This document shows positions 1 to 6,384 of a stretch of DNA of 12,780 nt, piece after piece (within the stretch, counting starts at the first letter, position 1; each line of letters starts with the position of its first letter). Location: contig JBIIIP010000088.1 in NCBI GenBank assembly GCA_044234625.1, forward strand, positions 1 to 12,780, given 5' to 3'. The DNA is from CACORA01 sp044234625. GTDB lineage: Bacteria > Planctomycetota > Planctomycetia > Pirellulales > UBA1268. The position numbers were made by a program, and so were the translations under genes. The notes below the pieces were generated by a model. It saw only the letters and a list, made by a program, of their open reading frames with translations, did no database searches and had not been told where the DNA came from.

Positions 1-52
1 AGCACCGGCTCGGGGGCGGCAAAAGTCTCGTCGCCCGGGCGAGGACACGCCC

Positions 53-69
53 AACGCTCCTCGAGCGTT
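53..69. terminator. Small hairpin in the left-edge non-coding stretch
   Basis: A perfect inverted repeat, AACGCTC-CTC-GAGCGTT, gives a 7-bp stem with a 3-base loop. It has no T-tract on either strand, so it would be a weak intrinsic terminator at best, perhaps for a gene to the left of the window. A 12-bp palindrome, TCGCCCGGGCGA, lies just before it at 31-42. I see no gene in 1-133; the only other signal there is the ribosome binding site of the next gene. Confidence 0.3.
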
Positions 70-133
70 CGCCGACCCCCTCGCCTCCCGCTCCGGTGAT
101 CTGAAAAGCGATCGAAATCACGGAGGCTGGAGG

Positions 134-631
134 ATGGCGGACAATTGTGAAAATGCGATCGTCGAGCGGTTGGCAAGCCCCGATGCCGACGAGCGCGCCG
201 CAGCGGCCGAGGCGCTCTGCCGGATGGGCGAAGCGGCCCGCGGGGCAGCCGTGCCATTGGTGCAGGCGTGTGCTGACGCGGACGACCGCGTTCGCGAGTG
301 GGCCGCGGCAGCGCTCGAGGAGTTGGGCCCGCCGCTGGCACCGGCGGTGGCCGAACTCGTCGGGCTCGCCGCCGCAGCGCATCCGCTCGCGGCCTATTGG
401 GCAGTCACGCTGCTGGGGCGATCTGGGCGGGATGCGGCGGCTGCGGTGCCGGCGCTGGAGCGCTGTCTTGATGCGGCCGATCTGGCCGTGCAGCAGCGGG
501 CGGCTTGGGCCTTGGGCAAGATCGGGCCTGCCGCCGCGGCTGCGCGGGAAGGCTTGTCGCAGGCGGCGCGCTCTGCCGACCCGCGGCTGGCGCGGCTGGC
601 GGCCGAAGCCTTGGTGGCGATCGGCGGCTGA
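134..631 (+). CDS. HEAT-repeat protein (165 aa)
   Basis: A small all-helical scaffold protein, probably cytoplasmic because it has no signal peptide or membrane segment. I see about five HEAT-like helical pairs, near residues 6-36, 41-70, 71-100, 104-132 and 138-165. They repeat the pattern of D/A-rich turns followed by AAxALxxxG; the clearest are DRVREWAAAALEELGP (51-66) and QQRAAWALGKIGP (120-132). This pattern is typical of the HEAT_2 / PBS-lyase-like repeat families, which bind other proteins. No catalytic residues can be assigned. The ATG is supported by GGAGG at 122-126, seven bases upstream. The next gene starts 72 bp downstream on the same strand and could be co-transcribed. The partner is unknown. 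The family call is solid; the function is not known. Confidence 0.85.
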   Translation: MADNCENAIVERLASPDADERAAAAEALCRMGEAARGAAVPLVQACADADDRVREWAAAALEELGPPLAPAVAELVGLAAAAHPLAAYWAVTLLGRSGRDAAAAVPALERCLDAADLAVQQRAAWALGKIGPAAAAAREGLSQAARSADPRLARLAAEALVAIGG

Positions 632-692
632 TCGAGAGCCCCGCGAAAATCTTTGCCGAGCCGGCTACCGCCGCCCGCCGATAAGAAAGCCC

Positions 693-699
693 GGGGGGA
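693..699 (+). promoter_or_regulatory. Ribosome binding site that decides the start of the EEP-family gene
   Basis: A GGGGGGA run ends four bases before the ATG at 704. It favours this ATG over an in-frame TTG at 653, which has no such site and would put 17 extra charged and proline-rich residues in front of an otherwise normal signal peptide. Confidence 0.6.
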
Positions 700-703
700 T
701 GGC

Positions 704-1627
704 ATGGTGGCGGCGTTTCGTCGTGCGCGGTGGTTCGTGGTGGCGGCCTGCGCCTGGCTCGGGGGCGTGGCGGCTGCCGCGCCCGCGGCCAAGCCTTGGG
801 ATGGCGTCCTCGTCGCGAGCTTCAACATCCAGGTCTTCGGCGAATCGAAGATGGCGAAGCGCAACGTCGTCGAGGTGCTGGCTCGCGTGGTCCGCACGTT
901 CGACATCGTGGCGATCCAGGAGGTGCGGGCCAAGTCGGATGCGATCGTGCCGGAGTTCGTCCGTGCCGTGAACGCTGACGGCAGCCGTTACCACTACGTG
1001 ATCGGCCCGCGGCAGGGCCGCACGGTGAGCAAGGAGCAGTATGCGTTCGTCTACGACACTGACCGCATCGAGGTCGATCCCTCGTCGGTGGGCATCGTGC
1101 CCGATCCGGGCGGCCGGCTGCATCGCCCGCCGATGCACGCCCGGTTTCGCACGCGGGTGATTCCAGCGGAGATGGCGTTCACCTTCTGGCTCGTCGACAT
1201 CCACACCGATCCCGACGAGGTGCCGCAGGAGCTCGACGCCCTGGCCGACGTGTTTCGGGCGATGCAGGCGGCCCGTCCCGACGAGGACGACGTCATCGTG
1301 CTGGGCGACCTGAATGCCGGACCGCCGCAGTTCGGCGCGTTTCAGCGGATTCCGGGCATCGGCTGGGCGGTGACGGGCGTGACCACCAACACCCGCCGCT
1401 CGAAGACGTACGACAACCTCGTGTTCGCCCGTCCGGCCACAAGTGAATACCTCGGCGTGTGGGGCGTGATGGATTTGCAGTCGACGTTCGGCCTGCCGCT
1501 GGAGCAGGCGCTGGAGGTGTCGGACCACAATCCCGTGTGGGGCGCTTTCTATCCGTGCGAGGCCCGCCCGGCCGGCGGGGCAGCACATCCCGGCATGGCC
1601 GCCGCGCCGCCGGCAGCGGTGCGGTGA
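704..1627 (+). CDS. Secreted endonuclease/exonuclease/phosphatase (DNase I-like) family protein (307 aa)
   Basis: A metal-dependent phosphodiesterase-fold enzyme, probably exported. Residues 1-28 form a signal peptide: Arg-rich start, hydrophobic stretch WFVVAACAWLGGVAAAA, then an Ala-rich cleavage region. The catalytic landmarks of the DNase I / EEP superfamily appear in order: SFNIQVFG (Asn41), IQEV (Glu73), a metal/phosphate-side His in DIHTDP (His167), GDLNAGP (Asp202, Asn204), TYDNLVF (Asp237) and SDHNPV (Asp274, His275). All key residues are present, so an active nuclease or phosphodiesterase is expected; the substrate cannot be read from sequence. The last ~20 residues are an Ala/Pro/Gly-rich tail of low complexity. 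A perfect AGCCGT-CAT-ACGGCT hairpin starts on the last base of the stop codon (1627-1641). The gene follows the HEAT-repeat gene by 72 bp. Confidence 0.9.
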   Translation: MVAAFRRARWFVVAACAWLGGVAAAAPAAKPWDGVLVASFNIQVFGESKMAKRNVVEVLARVVRTFDIVAIQEVRAKSDAIVPEFVRAVNADGSRYHYVIGPRQGRTVSKEQYAFVYDTDRIEVDPSSVGIVPDPGGRLHRPPMHARFRTRVIPAEMAFTFWLVDIHTDPDEVPQELDALADVFRAMQAARPDEDDVIVLGDLNAGPPQFGAFQRIPGIGWAVTGVTTNTRRSKTYDNLVFARPATSEYLGVWGVMDLQSTFGLPLEQALEVSDHNPVWGAFYPCEARPAGGAAHPGMAAAPPAAVR

Positions 1628-1647
1628 GCCGTCATACGGCTGCGGAA

Positions 1648-1664
1648 CCCGCCTCCTGGGCGGG
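1648..1664. terminator. GC-rich hairpin between convergent EEP gene and tRNA-Glu
   Basis: CCCGCC (1648-1653) and GGCGGG (1659-1664) form a 6-bp stem with a 5-base loop. It lies inside a wider pairing of TACGGC (1635-1640) with GCCGTA (1686-1691). It sits between the 3' ends of the plus-strand EEP gene and the minus-strand tRNA, where a bidirectional terminator or tRNA trailer structure would be expected. There is no good T-tract on either side, so termination activity is uncertain. Confidence 0.45.
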
Positions 1665-1692
1665 GTATCGCCAACTGTGCGGCTGGCCGTAG

Positions 1693-1765
1693 TACCCCCA
1701 CGGGGAGTCGAACCCCGGTTTTCGGACTGAGAACCCGACGTCCTGGGCCACTAGACGATGGGGGC
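1693..1765 (-). tRNA. tRNA-Glu (anticodon CTC)
   Basis: The reverse complement folds into a complete 73-base cloverleaf. The acceptor stem is GCCCCCA/TGGGGGT; the D-arm region (GTCTAGTGGCCCAGGAC) is very close to the classical tRNA-Glu D arm. The anticodon stem is TCGGG/TCCGA with loop TTCTCAG, giving anticodon CTC, which reads GAG. The variable loop has 4 bases, and the T stem CGGGG/CCCCG carries loop TTCGACT. The discriminator base is A, and CCA is not encoded: the genome continues with CTA. The first acceptor pair is a G-U wobble. The gene has its own promoter upstream and a hairpin downstream. Confidence 0.95.
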
Positions 1766-1785
1766 TTCTTTCGGCTGACTGTGCA

Positions 1786-1813
1786 CTTATAGCAGTGTCG
1801 GAAGGGGTTTCAA
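1786..1813 (-). promoter_or_regulatory. Sigma70-type promoter of tRNA-Glu
   Basis: On the minus strand, TTGAAA (1813-1808) is followed after 16 bases by TATAAG (1791-1786). This is a near-consensus -35/-10 pair, and the expected transcription start is about 14 bases before the mature tRNA 5' end at 1765. The -35 box overlaps a small inverted repeat (TCAAG-AAGA-CTTGA, 1810-1823) just after the kinase stop codon, which might act as a weak end signal for the kinase transcript. Confidence 0.75.
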
Positions 1814-1843
1814 GAAGACTTGAGCCGCTCCCGTGCCGCCGTC

Positions 1844-3049
1844 TCATTCGCGCTGCAAAGCCGGGCGGTTTCGCAGCGGGAAATCCGGTCGCCGCGGCCG
1901 CACCCGGCCGACCGCAAACCCCGCCACCAAGGCAACCACCGCCGCAGCCGCCACGGCCATCCAAAACCGCCGCGCCGACCGCACCGCCTCCTCCTCCCGC
2001 TCGATCGACGCCTGGAGACGTGCCGTGGCTTCAGGGAGCGTCGCCACGCCATACACCGCCGGCCCGGATGCCGCATGGCCCGACAGCGGCACGGTGGCCG
2101 CCAACGACGGTGTCGCCGCGGCCGGTCCGGCCCACCACCGCATTGGATCACCCGACCACTCCAGCGGCGTCGGGCTACGACGCGACTCCCCCGTGAGCGA
2201 CACCACCACCTGGTCCACCGCCCGCAGCATGTCGTTCGGCGTGGCATACCGGGCATCGGGCCGTTTAGCGAGAAGCCTGTCGACGATCACGGCCAAGCCG
2301 GCCGGCAGATCCGGCCGCACCGTCGCGATGGAGACCAGCGGCTCGTGGATGTGCGCCATCGCCACCGACACGCTCGACGCGCCCGTGAATGGCGGACGGC
2401 CGGTGAGCAGATGATAGACCGTCGCCCCGAGCGAATAGAGATCGCTGCGCGGATCGACCGCCCGGCCCTCGGCCTGCTCCGGGCTCATGTAGAGCGGCGT
2501 GCCCAGCGTAGTGCCATCCTGCGTCAGGGCGAGGTCGTCGGCGAGCACGCGGGCCAGGCCGAAGTCGGCAACCTTCACCTCGCCCGCCGGCGTGACGAGC
2601 AGATTGTCAGGCTTGATGTCGCGGTGCACGACCCCCTGCTGCGCCGCGCGGGCGAGCGCCGAGCCGACGTGGGCCAGCACGGTGAGCGCCTGCCGGGCAT
2701 CGAGCGGGCCGCGGCCGTCGAGCCACGCCTTCAGCGACGGCCCGCCGACATACTCCTCAGCGAGAAAGTGGATGCCGTCGATACAGGCCACTTCGTGGAT
2801 CTGCACGATGTTGCCGTGGACCAACGCCGCGGCGGCCCGGGCTTCCTGCATGAAGCGATCGACTGCCGCCGGATGCCGCTCCGTTTCGGCACGCAGCACC
2901 TTCACGGCCACGTGCCGCGACAGAGACTCCTGCTCGGCCAGATAGACGTCGGCCATCGCGCCACTTCCAAGCCGGCGCAGAAGCCGGTATCCTCCGAGTC
3001 GACGTCCCGAAAGATCTTGGGCAATCTGGTGTGCGCGGTCGGCGTGCAT
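1844..3049 (-). CDS. Membrane-anchored Ser/Thr protein kinase, PknB-like (401 aa)
   Basis: A Hanks-type protein kinase that phosphorylates Ser/Thr on target proteins. The catalytic domain spans about residues 20-285 and keeps every key element: Gly-rich loop LGSGAMADV (27-35), VAVK lysine (Lys50), helix-C Glu69, catalytic loop HRDIKPDN (142-149, Asp144), DFG (162-164), SPEQ for the APE motif (189-192), DLYSLG (Asp203) and the late Arg in ARYAT. A Pro/Ser-rich linker (about 290-360) leads to one membrane span (about 364-381, MAVAAAAVVALVAGFAVG) and an Arg-rich tail of about 20 residues. The kinase should therefore be cytoplasmic, with almost no external sensor domain. The ATG at 3049 has no clear ribosome binding site, but no later start would keep the Gly-rich loop. 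It diverges from the prolyl isomerase gene with a 30-bp gap. Confidence 0.95.
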   Translation of the reverse strand: MHADRAHQIAQDLSGRRLGGYRLLRRLGSGAMADVYLAEQESLSRHVAVKVLRAETERHPAAVDRFMQEARAAAALVHGNIVQIHEVACIDGIHFLAEEYVGGPSLKAWLDGRGPLDARQALTVLAHVGSALARAAQQGVVHRDIKPDNLLVTPAGEVKVADFGLARVLADDLALTQDGTTLGTPLYMSPEQAEGRAVDPRSDLYSLGATVYHLLTGRPPFTGASSVSVAMAHIHEPLVSIATVRPDLPAGLAVIVDRLLAKRPDARYATPNDMLRAVDQVVVSLTGESRRSPTPLEWSGDPMRWWAGPAAATPSLAATVPLSGHAASGPAVYGVATLPEATARLQASIEREEEAVRSARRFWMAVAAAAVVALVAGFAVGRVRPRRPDFPLRNRPALQRE

Positions 3050-3079
3050 GGCTTGCCAGTATCAACCGCAGGAATTCTC

Positions 3080-3616
3080 ATGGCAAAGTCCTCCCCCGCC
3101 GAACTTCAAAAAGCCGCTGCCGCCGTCGATGTGCAGGGCGCAAAATACGAGCTGCTGCTCGACACGAGCATGGGGCCGATCCGCCTCGCCCTCGACGCGA
3201 TGCACGCCCCCGGCCACGTCCGCAACATCGTGGCGCTCGCGGAAAGCGGCTTTTATGACGGCGTCACGTTTCACCGCGTGATCAAGGGCTTCATGATCCA
3301 GGGGGGATGCCCACAGGGCACCGGCACGGGCGGCCCGGGCTATCAGATCAAGGCGGAGTTCAACAAGACTCCCCACGAGCCGGGCGTGCTCTCCATGGCC
3401 CGCACGAGCGATCCCCATTCGGCCGGCAGCCAGTTCTTCATCTGCCTGGAGAGGGTGCCCCACCTCGACAACCAATACACCGCCTTCGGCAAGACGGCCG
3501 ATGCGGCAAGCCTCGACGTGGTCAAGGCGATCGGCAACGTGGCCACCGGCGGCCAAGACAGGCCGCTCACGCCTGTGGTGATCAAGAAGGCCACGGTCAC
3601 GAAGACCGCCACATAG
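3080..3616 (+). CDS. Cyclophilin-type peptidyl-prolyl cis-trans isomerase (178 aa)
   Basis: Catalyses cis-trans isomerisation of Xaa-Pro bonds and helps protein folding. It is probably cytoplasmic, since no signal peptide is seen. The cyclophilin core runs from about residue 22 to 172 with the usual hallmarks: GFYDGVTFHRVIKGFMIQGG (57-76), which contains the catalytic-type Arg67 and the pocket residues Phe71, Met72 and Gln74; SMAR (105-108); SAGSQFFI (114-121); and LDNQYTAFG (129-137). Its length is that of a short bacterial single-domain enzyme. The ATG at 3080 is preceded by AGGA at 3070-3073. The same frame stays open far upstream, but only as antisense of the kinase, so the longer version is rejected. 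The gene is convergent with the propeller-protein gene across a 28-bp gap with no visible terminator. Confidence 0.95.
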   Translation: MAKSSPAELQKAAAAVDVQGAKYELLLDTSMGPIRLALDAMHAPGHVRNIVALAESGFYDGVTFHRVIKGFMIQGGCPQGTGTGGPGYQIKAEFNKTPHEPGVLSMARTSDPHSAGSQFFICLERVPHLDNQYTAFGKTADAASLDVVKAIGNVATGGQDRPLTPVVIKKATVTKTAT

Positions 3617-3644
3617 CACGCCGCGGGGCGAAGAATGACCGCCG

Positions 3645-4925
3645 CTACCGGTAGAGGCGCAGGTCATCGGCCGTGCGGATGACGAGCGTCGACCCGAAGG
3701 CGATCGGTGAGGCCATGATGCGGCAGCCGAGATCGCTCTGCGCCACCTGCCGGTAGGTCTTGCCCGGCTCGATCACCGTCACGACGCCTTCCTCGCTCGC
3801 GAAGAAGATCCTGCCATCGGCAGAGAGCGGCGACGCCGAGTAATTGCCCCCTATGCGGTGCCGCCAGAGATTCCGGCCCGTGCGGGCGTCGAAACAGGTC
3901 GCAACGCCACGGTCGCTGATCACGTAGAGTTCGTCGCCCACCACGACGGGTGACGGGTTGGCGGGAATCTGGCTCTTCTCTTCCCAGGCGAGCGCCTCCC
4001 GGGCAAGCGTGCCGCGGCCTCCCTCGCGGATGGCCAGGAGCCGCGGCGTGTCAAAACCGGTGCACACGAACATGAGCCCGTGGGCAGCCACCGGTTGCGG
4101 CACCACCGAATACCCGTCGTAGTCCATCCGCCACAGTTCCGCGCCGGTGGTCGGATCGTAGCCATACACATGGTCGGCCCCGGGCGAAACCAGTTCGTCG
4201 TGGTCGGCCACGCGCACGATCGCGGGCGTCGAAAAGCTCTTTTTCACGTCGGGATTGGCCTTGAGGGCTCCCGACCGCGGCGTTTTCCAGCGTTCCGCGC
4301 CGGTGTGCTTGTCGAGGGCGACGGTGTACTGCACATCGGCGCCGTCGCAGGTGAGGATGAGGAGGTCGCCAAAGAGCACCGGCGAACTGCCGGGGCCGAC
4401 GTAGTGCTGGAGGGGATGCGCCGTGTCTCGCCAGACCACCGTGCCGCTGGCGGTGTCGATCGCCGCCGTGCCATTGGTGCCAAAATGCACGTACAGCCGC
4501 CCCGGCTCGATCACCGGCGTGGGGGAGGCGTGGCTGTTTTTCTGGTGAATCTCGATCGGCTTCTCGACATGAAACACCTCGACGTCGCGTTCGATCGCGC
4601 CCGTGCCGCGGTTGACACAGACAGCCCGCAGGGAGGTGCCGTCGGGAGTGGCCGTGGTGATCCAGATCTGGGAACCGCAGACGACAGGCGTGCTCCATCC
4701 CTGCCCCGGGATCGGCGTCTTCCAGGCGAGCCGCCCCGCGTCGTTGAGGTCGATCGGCAGGTTCGCCGCCACCGCGTGGCCGTCGCCGGTGGGGCCGCGG
4801 TAGCCGGGCCATTCCGGCGGGCCGCTCTCGGCGCCGCCGGCGACGACGCACGAGAAGATTCCCAGCAGGGTCGTCGCGAGGAGCGACAGCGATGCCGAAG
4901 GGCGATCGCCGATGCAGTGATGCAT
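3645..4925 (-). CDS. Secreted PQQ-like beta-propeller repeat protein (426 aa)
   Basis: Probably an exported eight-bladed-type propeller protein. Residues 1-32 look like a signal peptide with hydrophobic core LSLLATTLLGIFSCVVAG; the Cys is in a poor lipobox context. A WPGYRGP motif (39-45) opens the mature protein, as is common in planctomycete PQQ-like proteins. Blade signatures of the type D-x-x-TG-x-x-x-W recur: NRGTGAIERD, DTASGTVVWR (157-166), DKHTGAERWK (205-214), DPTTGAELWR (257-266) and DARTGRNLWR (346-355). I see no dehydrogenase catalytic residues, so a binding or scaffold role is more likely than a quinoprotein enzyme. The ATG at 4925 lies 7 bp after the stop of the protease gene, so translational coupling is likely. 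The frame is open upstream into the protease gene, but that part is not a plausible protein. Confidence 0.9.
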   Translation of the reverse strand: MHHCIGDRPSASLSLLATTLLGIFSCVVAGGAESGPPEWPGYRGPTGDGHAVAANLPIDLNDAGRLAWKTPIPGQGWSTPVVCGSQIWITTATPDGTSLRAVCVNRGTGAIERDVEVFHVEKPIEIHQKNSHASPTPVIEPGRLYVHFGTNGTAAIDTASGTVVWRDTAHPLQHYVGPGSSPVLFGDLLILTCDGADVQYTVALDKHTGAERWKTPRSGALKANPDVKKSFSTPAIVRVADHDELVSPGADHVYGYDPTTGAELWRMDYDGYSVVPQPVAAHGLMFVCTGFDTPRLLAIREGGRGTLAREALAWEEKSQIPANPSPVVVGDELYVISDRGVATCFDARTGRNLWRHRIGGNYSASPLSADGRIFFASEEGVVTVIEPGKTYRQVAQSDLGCRIMASPIAFGSTLVIRTADDLRLYR

Positions 4926-4932
4926 GACGAGA

Positions 4933-6030
4933 TCACGAACGTGACGCAAGGATGGTGCGCACGCCGAGGAGGGCGAGGGCGAGGCCGCCCGCGGCAGCCA
5001 GCAACTGACGGCCATTGTGGTAGATGTCAAACACATCCGCCAGCGAGCCAACCTGCAGATCGGCCATGGCCGCCGGGATCGGAGGGTGCGAGAAAGCCGC
5101 CGGCAGCCCGGAGACGTCGGTGGCGGGAAGGTGCATCGAGCGAGGGAGGGCATCTTCACCCGGCATCGCCCCCAACCGTGTCACGGCGTCGCCGGGCGTG
5201 GATGTCTCGGCACGCTCGAACTGCACGGGCATGGCCGAGATGCCCCGGGCGAGTGCGGGAGTGTCTGAGAATTCGGCGATCGGCGTGGGCGTGAAGCCCC
5301 GCGAGCCGACGCTCGCCAAAAACGTGCGCAGCCGCGTGGAGCAACTGCCGATCGTGCGGCCCTCGTTCTGGCCGAAGAGCACGCCGGCCAGTTTGCCCTC
5401 GGCATCGAGGATCGGCCCGCCGGAGTCGCCCTGCCGGGCGGTGGCCGCCAATTCGACGAATTCCTTGCCGTAGCCGCTGCCCGGCGAGAGGTATTCCGTG
5501 CACGGGCCGGTCTCGGCGCGGTAGGCGCCGCGCCCGAACCCGGCGATCGTGAGCGGCTCGCCGATCGCCGGGGGACGGTCGGCAATCATGATGGGCATGG
5601 CGTGCGGCTTCCAGATCACGAGGGCGGCGAGATCCCAGGCTTCGTCGTAGCGGATGACCGTGCCGGCCGATTGGAAGCCGTCGGGAAATTGCACGAGCAC
5701 CGCCGAGCGGCTGTCGCGGATCACGTGCCAGTTGGTGAGCACGAGCCCCTGCGCCTTGTTGACGTCGACGAGCACACCGGAACCGAGGGAAACGCCTCCC
5801 TGGTCGGGCGCGATGATCCGCGCGACGCTCGGATGCGGCGTCTGGCCGGTGAGGAGGTAGTCACCGAAGAGATCGGGCGACCACGCGCCCTGCCCCGGCG
5901 CCGTGTTCACCGCGGCCCAGCCCCAGGGCACGGCCGGCAATTGTGCCGATGCCTGCGGAGCCACTGCGGCCACGGCCATCACGGCCGCCGACAGGATCGC
6001 GAGGAGGTTCGCCGTGCTGTTGAGTCGCAT
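4933..6030 (-). CDS. Trypsin-like serine protease with C-terminal membrane anchor (365 aa)
   Basis: An exported S1-family (DegP/trypsin-like) peptidase. Residues 1-29 are a signal peptide ending ASA-Q. The protease domain spans about 65-245 with a complete triad: NWHV (His102), WDLAAL (Asp133) and GDSGGP (Ser203), with GSGVLV before the His as in DegP-type enzymes. Two Cys (177, 230) could form a disulfide. There is no PDZ domain. Instead a linker of about 95 residues (245-340) leads to a C-terminal hydrophobic span (about 342-358, QLLAAAGGLALALLGV) followed by Arg residues, so the protease domain should sit outside, tethered to the inner membrane. AAGGAG at 6042-6037 is a strong ribosome binding site six bases before the ATG. 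It is 31 bp after a small ORF and 7 bp before the propeller gene, which suggests an operon. Confidence 0.92.
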   Translation of the reverse strand: MRLNSTANLLAILSAAVMAVAAVAPQASAQLPAVPWGWAAVNTAPGQGAWSPDLFGDYLLTGQTPHPSVARIIAPDQGGVSLGSGVLVDVNKAQGLVLTNWHVIRDSRSAVLVQFPDGFQSAGTVIRYDEAWDLAALVIWKPHAMPIMIADRPPAIGEPLTIAGFGRGAYRAETGPCTEYLSPGSGYGKEFVELAATARQGDSGGPILDAEGKLAGVLFGQNEGRTIGSCSTRLRTFLASVGSRGFTPTPIAEFSDTPALARGISAMPVQFERAETSTPGDAVTRLGAMPGEDALPRSMHLPATDVSGLPAAFSHPPIPAAMADLQVGSLADVFDIYHNGRQLLAAAGGLALALLGVRTILASRS

Positions 6031-6036
6031 GCGGGT

Positions 6037-6042
6037 CTCCTT
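6037..6042 (-). promoter_or_regulatory. Strong Shine-Dalgarno of the protease gene
   Basis: AAGGAG on the minus strand, six bases upstream of the ATG at 6030. It is the best ribosome binding site in the window; most neighbouring genes have weak or no such site. It supports the chosen protease start. Confidence 0.75.
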
Positions 6043-6061
6043 CGACGAGAGTCGGGTGGCG

Positions 6062-6214
6062 TTAGTGTGGAGTGATTCGCAACGACTGGCGTCGCGACTC
6101 CGACGCGATGATGCGGCGGAGCAACTCGCGGCGGAGTTGGTCGCGTTCTTGCTGGGTCGGGGACGAGGCCGTGCGTGCCTGGTCGGGCACGAACACGGTG
6201 GCAGGGGAGTTCAT
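6062..6214 (-). CDS. Small hypothetical protein (50 aa)
   Basis: An unrecognised short ORF upstream of the protease gene. The N-terminal half is Ser/Thr/Pro-rich (MNSPATVFVPDQ...). The C-terminal half is a highly charged helix, QQERDQLRRELLRRIIASES (21-40), that should be amphipathic. There is no signal peptide or membrane span. Support for its being real: AGAGG at 6225-6221 six bases before the ATG, third-position G/C in 40 of 49 codons after the start, and a position 31 bp before the protease. The frame is open further upstream to a GTG at 6325, but that part has only about two thirds G/C at third positions and overlaps a terminator-like structure, so the short start is preferred. A regulatory or partner peptide is possible; the function is unknown. 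Confidence 0.5.
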   Translation of the reverse strand: MNSPATVFVPDQARTASSPTQQERDQLRRELLRRIIASESRRQSLRITPH

Positions 6215-6296
6215 GGGCAGCCTCTGACGCTCTGGTGGTAACGTCCGGCCAACGCACCACCGTGTGAGATCGTCAGCTGTGGCGTAGCGCTTGCAG

Positions 6297-6348
6297 AAAA
6301 AGCCCGTCGACCGTGCAGACCGCACGATCCGCAGGGTTTGACACGGGC
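6297..6348 (-). terminator. Compound intrinsic terminator after the threonine ammonia-lyase gene
   Basis: On the minus strand, GCCCGT (6348-6343) pairs with ACGGGC (6307-6302), and five T residues plus CT follow directly (6301-6295). The long loop holds its own hairpin, CGTGC-GGTCT-GCACG (6326-6312). It lies 37-88 bases after the stop of the lyase gene, where a terminator belongs, and it separates that gene from the small-protein/protease/propeller operon. The outer stem is only 6 bp with a 35-base loop, so its strength is uncertain. In the remaining gap (6215-6296) I see no convincing promoter. Confidence 0.5.
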
Positions 6349-6384
6349 GACTCCTCGGCCAAACCGGGCTTCGGGGCGGCCGTC

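Noticed and set aside
1820..3079. N-terminal extension of the prolyl isomerase frame by about 420 codons
   Set aside because: The extension is antisense to the well-supported kinase gene and low-complexity; the ATG at 3080 has a ribosome binding site and starts a normal-length cyclophilin.
4926..5159. Longer N-terminus for the propeller protein
   Set aside because: It would overlap the 3' end of the protease gene in another frame and bury the signal peptide at 4925.
6215..6325. GTG start at 6325 giving an 87-residue version of the small protein
   Set aside because: Third-position G/C falls to about two thirds there, and the start overlaps the terminator-like structure; the ATG at 6214 has an AGAGG site.
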